Shown here one piece after another: positions 1 to 8,793 of a stretch of 64,000 bases of DNA. The position numbers and the translations under genes are program-made. The DNA comes from Diphasiastrum complanatum (lineage: Eukaryota > Streptophyta > Lycopodiopsida > Lycopodiales > Lycopodiaceae), in the NCBI GenBank assembly GCA_029204225.1, contig CM055098.1:18259303-18323302 (forward strand). The letters run 5' to 3'. The notes beneath the pieces were generated by a model. The model worked only from the letters and a program-made list of their open reading frames with translations. It had not been told where the DNA came from and searched no databases. The stretch's first letter is position 1; each line of letters opens with the position of its first letter.

Positions 1-2238
1 CTAGGGAACGAAGAAATCCGCAACTAAAATATGAGCCGAAAACGTCATTTTATACCTGTAGAACGTCCCATTATATTCACACGTGTGATGTGACACCTCC
101 ACTCCCTGCATGTGTGGTCACGCGTGTCACCTATGAAGGATTTTAGATCATTCAAGATCCAATCCATGTCTCTGATCTTTGGTTACAATAAGGAGCAAAC
201 CAACAATCCTACCAATGTAGAAAAATCAGCATCTACATACAAAATGAGATGCAAACTATAAGAGATATTGATCAAACATGAACCAAAACATAAAATATGT
301 TTGTTGTCCATACAATTACAGTACCCTACTGTATTTCACACATATGGAACCAAAAATAGCAATAAATGAGCATTCTACACACAAGATTGCAAGATAATAC
401 CAAGATAGTGCACCAATGAGTAGTAGAACCCAAAGATAACCATGTATAATGATGAAATGAGAGATAGAAGAGAGAAGATATGTCTCTCCATGAGTTACAT
501 CCTTTTATAGAGTGTCCAAACCCTATTTGGCCACTTGGCTTTCCCTCCAAAATGTAAACCCTATTAATTTTGGGTCTAGATTCAATGTACCCAAAGTTCA
601 AATTTGAATCTCTCTCAAACTCGACTACCAACTTTCCCACACTTTCAAAAAGTGTTTATTGAATGTATTTTAAACTAATATAACTTCAAAAAGTTTATCT
701 CTAAGTCTAAAATGAGTTTTGGCCTCTTATTGACAATTTACCAAAATATGACTAAACAAGACTAAACTAGTTGAAATCTCCCACACTCCCTCTTCAACTA
801 GTTTTGGCATAGTTTTGACAATAGAACTTTGATCCAACTTTAGAATGATCTCCATACTAAGTATAGGTCTCCTTTCTAAGGTTCTAAAGTATCTTTCATA
901 ATTGATATAGAGAATAGTGTCCAAATTGGATGCTTCACTATTTCTTACATCAATTTTACACATCAAGATATAATTAGAACATGAAGAACCAAATAGAATG
1001 TGAATAAAATGATTCCTCCATGTTTCAAACTTTGAAATCTCTGGAGAATTACAAAAACCAAACAATAAATGTGAGTGATGACCATTTGCTTGCTTGTCTC
1101 CTCCAACTTTGTCCTTTCTTGATATGTCTCCACCATAAAACTCCATGAATGAGCCTCCATCTCCATCTTGCCACAAGAAACCATCAAACCTTGGAAATAC
1201 ATGAGTAGGTGAGTACATAAACTATGCAAATCCAGCACCACATGAGTCCATAAACCAAATAGGTTTCACTAGTCCATCTTCAAGATCTACTTGACACAAG
1301 AAAATGACCATGAATTCACCAAAAATTGACAATCTCCAAACATTGGCATCAAGTAGCTCAACACTTGAGAACTTGATCATGGATGAGTGACATAATGAAC
1401 CTCCAATAGCTTCATTTCCATCAACAAAACCAGCCAAGAATGCTAGTACAACTCCAACAATAAGATATTGCAAAACAATGTAGCTAGTTTCACCATATCT
1501 TGACAATTTGCACACATCCACATGAAATAGCTCAAATATGAGATAGAACAAGTAAAGTAAACTTGAACAACACTTCCTTGCTGCTCCTTTGACCTTACTT
1601 TAATCTTCAATAAGCTGCAAAAGCATATCCAAAACATCTTTGCCAAATAAGCTTCCTTTGATGCTCTTGACTAGCTCCAAATTGCCACCTTTCCTTTTGT
1701 GTTTTTGAAGATCTTTGAGACCAACCTCTTGATCTTCCTCTTGACCATAAAAGTCATTGAACAAACTTTGTTTTCCAGATTCATTACTTTCTTTTCCAGT
1801 ATGAAAACCATGAGAACCAATATCCACTTGCATAGCATCATCTACACAAGAAAATTCTCCAAAACATGTGATAAAGCAAAATGAGTCGCTTCCACTTGCT
1901 TACCTTTCTCTTGATCATCAAAGATATCAAAGATATGAATATCTTCAGACTTGAACCTCTGGAAATACTCCCTCTCAAACATATGATCATGATCCAACAA
2001 GATCTCATCAATGCTTGATCTCGAATTTCCACAAAGGTTAGTGAAAATAGTGTCACCAATGTCACCATCATAAATCAAAAGATAGATTCCAAACTTTTCA
2101 TCCAACATGAAGTATAGTAGGTGAAGATGAGTATCAAACCTAATAAATCCAGCCCTCTTGAGTCCATAACAAACCTCAATAAGCTCACCAATGAGATCTC
2201 CCTTGTCTTAAAAAATTGCCTCTCGATTTGCTCCATGT
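1..2238 (-). pseudogene. degenerate internal region of a copia-derived LTR element
   Basis: Several overlapping short minus-strand reading frames fill this stretch, none intact. Around 910-960 the minus strand reads CKIDVRNSEASNLDTI, which resembles the CKLL-R-SEA-x-x-x-DTYI module found in the two LTR elements at 2239-7290 and 30373-35444. This is therefore probably the damaged inside of a third member of that family. G-box/E-box-like palindromes of the type seen in those LTRs occur near 78-130. No retrotransposon catalytic motif is visible. The LTR element starting at 2239 interrupts it on the right, and the left side continues outside the window. The assignment rests on one short motif and on similar composition. 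Confidence 0.4.
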
Positions 2239-3061
2239 TGTTGATTTCACACGTGTGGACTGTCCACAACATGTACTTGTGATATCCTAAGTTGTGTAGA
2301 TGCACCAAGATCAAGACTAGATTGAGATCCAAGATCTATTTTTGATTCTATGGCAAAAACACACTACTACATGCATTCAATCACTTCCAACTCTCACTCA
2401 CACATGTGGAAGTGTTCCAAAAGTAATCTAAGTAGAAATAAGTTGCTCTCCTTGAGTAGAGAAAGAAAATCATCAATAGCTCTCGGGTAGAGAGAGAAAA
2501 CTAGAAAATCACTTACACTCAAAATCCACTCAATCTCAAAATCAATTAGATCCAAATGAGGAGTACAATGATACTAGTAGATCCACGAGCTACCATTATG
2601 CTTAACTATGATTGGAACACACTTTGCCACCTCTTAATCCTATTGGACCATTAATCCATGCACCTCTAAATTCTATTGGACCATTTTCAAGCAAACCTCC
2701 AATTCTATTGGACCACTCATGGTTCCACCTCTAAATTTTATTGGACCTCTTAAACTTCATCAAACAAAAGCATTACACTTGTCTACACTCTAATTTGCAC
2801 AAGTTTGGCCTCCTACTCTATTTTGGCTCAATAGTGGCATTACAAGTGGAAATGGATAATTTGCCATCTATGCCAAATTTGACCCTATCAACATCCTACA
2901 CCTAAATGCTTGACTATGAAATTCTATGAGACCCCTATATAAATTTTTTTTTATTAAGTTTACAATTCTCCACATGTGGGAACATCCTCCACACATGTGA
3001 GATTCACTTACAAACTTCTATCATAAAAAATACCAAGCTAGATTTTTGCCAATTTCTCACA
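2239..3061 (-). repeat. 3' LTR of the element at 2239-7290
   Basis: The LTR starts with TG and ends with CA on the plus strand. The right edge was set at 3061 because the minus strand there has a purine run (TTTTTTGAGGAG) directly followed by TGTGAGAAATTGG, the usual polypurine-tract/LTR boundary and the same arrangement as at 34772-34781. It carries five ATTGG (inverse CCAAT) boxes at 2611, 2642, 2675, 2707 and 2740, and CACATGTG/CACGTG palindromes near 2248, 2400, 2970 and 2990. Confidence 0.85.
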
Positions 3062-3184
3062 CTCCTCAAAAAATAGCTTGGAAAGGTACTAGATCACTTG
3101 AGAAGTTTGTAAATCTTTTTGAGTGGATCCTTTGGTATGCATGAGAGGTGAAGATCAGCCAAGGGATCCATCATAGCAGTACCC

Positions 3185-4870
3185 TCACCATATCCATGAT
3201 AAGATCTCTTTGGTAGAGATCTCTTGCCAATGCCTTTGAAGAGTGCTCCACCAATATGCCACTATGATCATGGGCTTCCTCCATGCTTGATGATGATTTT
3301 TGCTTTGAAAGTTCCACTTGCATGATGGATGCACCATAAATAGAGAGATCTGAGGCTTCAAAGCCTCATAAGGATCATGGAGATCAAGATCATAAGATGT
3401 GAAACAATGAGGATTATCAAGATTATGCTTTCTAGCTTGACTAGTCCACATACAATGAACTATATCCATGATGGATCTAATCTTGATATCAAAGACTATC
3501 TTGACCTTTTTTAGGCTAGTTACTCTCTCAAGGATGTAAGTGTTCACTTTGAATGCTTCACTTAATCGCAAGAGGAGTTTACAATTTGCCTCAAAACATG
3601 TGAAAACATGATTTTCAAAAAAGTGAGTACCAAGCTCAATCTTGTTCTTACTAGAACCAAGAGCATACTTTTGACAATACAATATCTTGCTTTTAAAAAG
3701 TATTGGAAATACATCTAAGTCAATAATGACAAGAAACATGTCCATACCATAAGCATCATACAAAACTAGTATAGCTTTTCTTGAACTTTGAGATCCAAAA
3801 AATTCAATGAAGCAAGATAGCATTTCAAGCAAAGGAGGAGAAGCATATATGAATGTGTTGTAGTAGATACAACATGAAAGATGCCCCTCTTTGCTATGTA
3901 AGGTGAGCCATAAATACTCGGCCATGCATCTTGAAGATCTTCTTGAAATCATATGAAGAATAAACTCCTCCTCACACATTGGCCCCATCATAACTTGAAT
4001 ACCTTCAAAAAAGATAACTTCTGATGCTTCTTGAGAAGCCTTGATCTCGGCCACTTCCAAGGTTGAATCTTCATGCAATGTGACATCTCTATTCACAATC
4101 ACTTTTGAAATAGAGAGTGTAAAGACACTAAAGGCCTCCTTGATGGATGAGTATCCAATCATGATCCATGAGCTTGGATCATCCTTCCTTCTTGTTTCCA
4201 AAGGAATATGTGCAAAGCAAGCACTACCAAGTTCACTAAGGTGATCAACCTTAGGCTTCATCTTGAATAAAACTTCATATGGTGCTATTCCTTCAAGAGC
4301 TCCAATACTCCTAAAAGCTTTGATCTTCAATGAGAATTTCTTTTCAACATATGCTTTGAATAATAAGGAATAATCATACACCATAATACTTGAAGAGAGA
4401 AGATATGTGCATCTTGTGTGATCATCCTCCTTTGAAATATTGGACATATAAGAAACATCAAGAGATTTTGCACTCTCACTTGGATCCAATTTGTATATGC
4501 CTTCAAATCTTGATCCACATGCAAGGATCTCACCATCCTTCTTGATCACACAATTGTCAATATTGAAATTGACATCAAAGCCACTATCAAGAAGTTGGCC
4601 AACACTTAAGATGTTCTTTGTAAGCTTTGGGACAAAAAGAACATTGTTGAGAAAGAGATCTTTGGAAGATGCAAGCTTCAAGGGAATAATCCCTACTCCT
4701 TCAATATTGCACTCATGCTTACTTGCAATGTATATGGTCTTCTTGACTCCATCATAAGGCATAATAGATGAAAAAGAGTGCTTGGAGCCACACATATGTG
4801 AAGATGCTCCACTATCAATATACCATGAGTCATCCTTGTTGAAGGTGGAAGAGGAGAAGCTTGATGCCAT
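3185..4870 (-). CDS. copia protease/partial integrase fused to an RT-replacement module
   Basis: This 561-residue open frame starts with a copia aspartic protease (DDSWYIDSGASSHM, with catalytic DSG intact). A pre-integrase segment follows (NVLFVPKLTKNILSVGQLL). Then, after a deletion of the integrase catalytic core, comes the integrase C-terminal part (PYEVLFKMKP, HIPLETRRKDD, KVIVNRDV). Beyond residue about 290, where a reverse transcriptase should start, the sequence is unrecognised. It contains FEANCKLLLRLSEAFKVNTYI near residues 420-440, shared with 33521-34570. There is no YVDD. That the frame has stayed open for 560 codons despite loss of the polymerase is unusual. The true initiation is at the gag ATG; the Met at 4870 is only the first after the TGA. 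Confidence 0.7.
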   Translation of the reverse strand: MASSFSSSTFNKDDSWYIDSGASSHMCGSKHSFSSIMPYDGVKKTIYIASKHECNIEGVGIIPLKLASSKDLFLNNVLFVPKLTKNILSVGQLLDSGFDVNFNIDNCVIKKDGEILACGSRFEGIYKLDPSESAKSLDVSYMSNISKEDDHTRCTYLLSSSIMVYDYSLLFKAYVEKKFSLKIKAFRSIGALEGIAPYEVLFKMKPKVDHLSELGSACFAHIPLETRRKDDPSSWIMIGYSSIKEAFSVFTLSISKVIVNRDVTLHEDSTLEVAEIKASQEASEVIFFEGIQVMMGPMCEEEFILHMISRRSSRCMAEYLWLTLHSKEGHLSCCIYYNTFIYASPPLLEMLSCFIEFFGSQSSRKAILVLYDAYGMDMFLVIIDLDVFPILFKSKILYCQKYALGSSKNKIELGTHFFENHVFTCFEANCKLLLRLSEAFKVNTYILERVTSLKKVKIVFDIKIRSIMDIVHCMWTSQARKHNLDNPHCFTSYDLDLHDPYEALKPQISLFMVHPSCKWNFQSKNHHQAWRKPMIIVAYWWSTLQRHWQEISTKEILSWIW

Positions 4871-4993
4871 AAGAGAGCCTTCTCCATCACTTGCAATATA
4901 GTCTTCTTTCTCATTGGTGATGTTGGCTTGATTGAGTTGATTTTTCTTCTTGAAGCAATTGGTGGCATAATGGCCTTTCTTGCCATAGTAAAA

Positions 4994-5758
4994 TCACTTG
5001 ATCTTCTTCTTCTTGAGATTTGAATTAGAAGCATGAGAGGTATCCTCCTCCTCTCCATCTTGGTCTTTAGCTTTGTCATTAGAGAAGTGATGATGTTGCT
5101 TCTTACTCCTCTCTTTGTGCTTGGCAAATAGAACTTTGCCATCATCATGATTGAGTGATAGCTTGTCCATCCTCAAGAGTTTGTACTCTTGTCTTGATTC
5201 TTCAAAAATAAGCACACTTTGAAGGGCCTCCAAACTTGGTAGCTCCTCCTTAATGGCATAGGATTGGACAAGGTTGTCATATTCATCTCTCAAGCCATTG
5301 AGAATGACTTGGACTAGTTCACTTTGATTGATTGAGTCACCAATACATGCAAGCTCCCTATGAATATCCTTGACTCTCAAAACATAATTACATGCACTCT
5401 CATCACTCTTTTGGCTACTTTGGAAGATTTGATTTCTAAGAGTGAGGAGCCTAGAGGTGTTCTTAGCCTCATAGATGGACTTGAGACAATCCCAAGCTTC
5501 CTTGGATGTAGAACAATCACCAATCTCCCTCAATATCTCATTAGAGACATTCATCTTAATGTAGTGGAGAGTCATCCTAGCTCTCTTCTTGTATTTTTGT
5601 ACTTCTTGAAGGACTTGAGGCTCCTCCTCAATCCCAAGTACAATGTCCATCACATCTTGGAGTATCAAGATGGACTCTATCCTCAACTTCCATATTGAAT
5701 AATTGGAAGTAGACAATCTCTCGCTTAGTTGCAACAAGTATGAACTCATTGAAGTCAT
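4994..5758 (-). CDS. copia Gag (UBN2-type), ends at an in-frame TGA
   Basis: The 254 residues have the layout of a plant copia Gag: an N-terminal segment with KLRIESIL, then EAWDCLKSIYE, LRNQIF, and VILNGLRDEYDNLV near residue 155. It would form the capsid-like particle. The TGA at 4994-4996 lies in the same frame as the protease-containing reading frame that follows (start at 4870), so the two were once one polyprotein of roughly 850 codons. The stop takes the place of the first Cys of the zinc knuckle; the next codons read FYYGKKGHYATNC, where the second Cys is Tyr. Two of four zinc ligands are thus lost. The Met at 5758 is the first in the frame. Confidence 0.85.
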   Translation of the reverse strand: MTSMSSYLLQLSERLSTSNYSIWKLRIESILILQDVMDIVLGIEEEPQVLQEVQKYKKRARMTLHYIKMNVSNEILREIGDCSTSKEAWDCLKSIYEAKNTSRLLTLRNQIFQSSQKSDESACNYVLRVKDIHRELACIGDSINQSELVQVILNGLRDEYDNLVQSYAIKEELPSLEALQSVLIFEESRQEYKLLRMDKLSLNHDDGKVLFAKHKERSKKQHHHFSNDKAKDQDGEEEDTSHASNSNLKKKKIK

Positions 5759-6502
5759 GGAAAGTGGAGATAAATAAAAGTGATGAACAAAAAATGTTGC
5801 TTCTCTCTCACTATAGGATCCAATAATGGTGTGCTACCATCTCCTATGAAAGATCTTGCAAGAAACTGTGAGATGATTCTCACTAGCTATCTCAATCTCT
5901 CCAAAACTAGATCTACTTCACATCAAATGATGGAGTATAGGCAAAGTTAGGATCAAACCCTCTTAGAACGTGTAAAATACACTAAGAAACCAAATTTGAC
6001 TCAAATACAATGATATTGCAGGAAACAAAATGGCTAAGATCTCAAAATAGTGCCTAGATCACATGTAGATGAGATTGGTAAGCATTCAACTGTGATTTTG
6101 GATCAAACAAGCAATCTCTTGACCAAACCAAATGTGTCCACCCAGGTCTAGGTGCCCTACCTAACCCTCTTCAAAAGCTTAGAACTTTTGATTGCAAGAA
6201 CCAAATGGAATGAAACTGATTGCTTCATAAACTAGACAAAAATAGCTTCAAAACAAGCTATCAAACAAGATAAATGGATCAAGCATGAGAGAGAACTTCC
6301 AAACTGAAATTGGATGTTCCTCACACATGTCTGAGCACCTGATTCCGTACAGTACCAGGTCAGACCCAATCAATGTCCTTTTGATCTCTTTTGATCCAAA
6401 ATTGAACAAGATAGCTAGGAAAATGGACCTTGACAAGTTCTAGCTCAAGATTGATGAATAGTTTTCACTTAAATGGATCAAAATGGATGGTAACCTTAGG
6501 TA

Positions 6503-6515
6503 GGATCTGATACCA
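6503..6515 (-). other. primer-binding site, initiator tRNA-Met type
   Basis: Read on the minus strand, TGGTATCAGATCC follows the terminal CA of the LTR with no spacer. TGGTATCAGA is the standard copia primer site complementary to the 3' end of plant initiator tRNA-Met. It fixes the orientation of the element. Confidence 0.85.
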
Positions 6516-7290
6516 TGTTGATTTCACACTTGTGGACTATCCACAACATGTACTTGTGATCTCCTGAGGTGTGTAGATGCACCAAGATCAAGACTAGATT
6601 GAAATTCAAGATCTATCTTTGATTCTATGGCAAAAACACACTACTACATGCATTCAATCACTTCCAACTCTCACTCACACATGTGGGAAGTGTTCCAAAA
6701 GTAATCTAAGTAGAAACAAGTTGCTCTCCTTGATTAGAGAGAGAAAATCATCAATAGCTCTCGGGTAGAGAGAGAAAACTAGAAAATCACTTACACTCAA
6801 AATCCACTCAATCTCAAAATTGATTAGATCCAAATGAGGATTACAATGATACTAGTAGATCCACGAGCTAACACTATGCTTAACTATGATTGGGCCACAC
6901 TTTGCCACCTCTTAATCCTATTGGACCATTGATCCATGCACCTCTAAATTCTATTGGACCATTTTCAAGCAAACCTCAAATTCTATTGGACCACTTATGG
7001 TTCCACCTCTAAATCCTATTGGACCTCTTAAACTTTATCAAACAAAAGCATTACACTTGTCTACACTCTAATTGGCACAAGTTTGGCCTCCTACTCTATT
7101 TTGGCTCAATAGTGACATTACAAGTGGAAATGGATAATTTGCCATCTATGCCAAATTTGACCCTATTAACATCCTACACCTAAATGCTTGACTATGAAAT
7201 TCTATGAGACCCCTATATCAAACATTTTTATTTACTTTACAATTCTCCACATGTGGGAACATCCTCCACACATGTGAGATTCACTTACAA
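6516..7290 (-). repeat. 5' LTR (truncated) of the element at 2239-7290
   Basis: It matches 2239-3013 closely and starts at the same TGTTGATTTCAC. The match stops at about 7290, so roughly 50 bp of the outer end are lost and replaced by another copia fragment. The ATTGG boxes recur at 6889, 6920, 6953, 6985 and 7018. Confidence 0.85.
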
Positions 7291-7995
7291 ACATGTGAAA
7301 CTTTTCTAGAACATACTCTAGGTATTTTTGCTGGCTAAGATAGATCTTCATATTAGATCTTGACCTAGATCTAGCATAAGGAAGCTTTTTAGACTTTGCA
7401 TAAGATCCGCCAATCTTATTGATGCTAAAAGGAAACTTTGAAAGTTGAGACCAATCTCCTTTTCCATTCCATCCTTTTTGTTAGCCATAACAAAAGCATC
7501 AAGCTTGAAAAGTCTACCTTGTCTATTGCCCCTAGCAACCAAGATTTCTTCCTTTGTAATGAAACAAGCATCACCACCAAACTTTACCATGTATCCTTTC
7601 TCTATCATTTGACCAACACTTAGCAAATTCTTTGAAAGTGAAAGAATGTAAAGAACACCATCAAGTCTTGCTTTCCTATTAGTAGAGAGACAAACAGGAA
7701 TTGAACCAATACCTTCAATCACACACTCACCACCATTGGCCATGTGAATTGCTTTCTTGGCTCCATCATAAGTGACCAAAGAAGTAAAGAACTCCTTGTG
7801 ACTAGTCATGTGTAAACTAGCTCCACTATCAATCCACTATGAATCTTTTTCACCTTCACTTGATATTAGACTTGAATAACACATCAAAAGAGAATCCCCA
7901 CCACCTAGGTCCTCATCATTAGTAGTAAAGTTGATTTTCTTGCTACCTTCATCTCTTTGCCTCTTCAAACATGGGCAAGTGGCATAGATGCCCTT
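7291..7995 (-). pseudogene. copia protease/pre-integrase fragment
   Basis: The minus strand reads a damaged zinc knuckle (KGIYATCPC) near 7970-7990, then a protease site WIDSGASLHMT just left of 7850, preceded by an in-frame TAG. A pre-integrase segment follows (LDGVLYILSLSKNLLSVGQM). The longest open piece is 7348-7809. It is a different copia copy from the element on its left and breaks off against that element's LTR at 7290. On the right it grades at about 7990 into the first exon of the plus-strand gene 2. Confidence 0.75.
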
Positions 7996-8712
7996 CAAAG
8001 GATGCTATCTGAGAGCAGGGCATATGAGGCTAATATGCCGAGTGAGGAGGAGTTTTTGGCTATTCAGAAAAAGTATCTGCCACCTCCCATATATACTATT
8101 CCAGTTGACCAGCAATCCACCATTATTGCTGGTCACAATTTATAAGCTACTGGTGTGATCCAAGCTGACGAGGAGGATTTGGTAAGTACACCTTCTCACA
8201 AAAATCATTTACTATTTAAAGTGTAACTGATGATTGATCTGCTAGTTTGACTAACACTTGATTATGTGTTGTAGGAAATCGTTGAAACTGATGCCTTTGC
8301 TAGTAGGCATGGAGGATTGAGAGAGAGACCAGGCGGGAGACAGAAGGATGCTTCATTGGATCATTATTTGAAACATTTTGTAAATAAAGAAATTTGTATT
8401 CTTCATGAAAGGTTTTTTGTGAATGCAGGAACCTTAATCATGGCCATCAAGGCCCTATCTTATTTTGCCCAAGGGCATAAATATCCAAAAAATACATATA
8501 GAATCATTTTTGTCAAAAGAGATGTTGCTCTTAAAGTGTTCAATTACGTGCCAGAAAATGTTCCTATGAGATCATCTACTCTGGCAATTCTATCAGGATA
8601 TATAGATCTGAGCAAAAGGCGATCCACTCAATTTTTGGATCCGTATGGTAGGAAAAAGTTCCTTCATGGCCACACAGCAAAAATTGTCCTTAGAGACAAT
8701 GAAAAAAAATGA
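7995..8712 (+). CDS. gene 2 of the convergent pair (lineage 1), orphan small protein
   Basis: It has two exons. Exon 1 runs from about 7995 to 8181 (SEEEFLAIQKKYLPPP) and has one in-frame TAA near 8144. A clear donor GTAAGT (8182) and acceptor TTGTAG (ends 8274) bound a 93-bp intron. Exon 2 is 8275-8712: ASLDHYLKHFVNKEICIL, then KALSYFAQGHKYP, IIFVKRDV, NVPMRSST and LDPYGRKKFLHGHTA. The same protein, at roughly half identity by eye, is encoded downstream of and convergent to gene 1 at 26697-27134 and 48024-48461, with the same acceptor. I do not recognise the family. It shows no signal peptide, membrane segment or catalytic signature, is mostly mixed alpha/beta in character, and has a charged tail. 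The start lies at or before a break with copia sequence and is unknown. Confidence 0.6.
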
Positions 8713-8793
8713 TTGTACTCTTTTCCATTTAATGTATGTGAAATTTGAGAATTTTTGATCACACGCGTTTGATCTTTATTGAATGCCATCAAC

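Larger units (their letters stand above)
2239..7290 (-). mobile_element. non-autonomous Ty1/copia-derived LTR retrotransposon
   Basis: Two LTRs of the same sequence (2239-3061 and 6516-7290) flank a minus-strand gag-pol-like reading frame. A primer-binding site complementary to initiator tRNA-Met abuts the right LTR, so that is the 5' LTR. Inside are a gag domain, an aspartic protease, a pre-integrase segment and the C-terminal end of an integrase. No reverse transcriptase or RNase H motif can be found; unrecognised sequence takes their place. The element must have relied on enzymes from a relative. The right LTR breaks off at 7290 where a different copia fragment begins, so no target-site duplication can be checked. 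Confidence 0.85.

Noticed and set aside
5360-5698. 112-codon plus-strand frame
   Set aside because: Antisense shadow of the copia gag.
6248-6436. Small minus-strand frame before the 5' LTR
   Set aside because: It lies in the leader between primer-binding site and gag and has no Gag-like feature.
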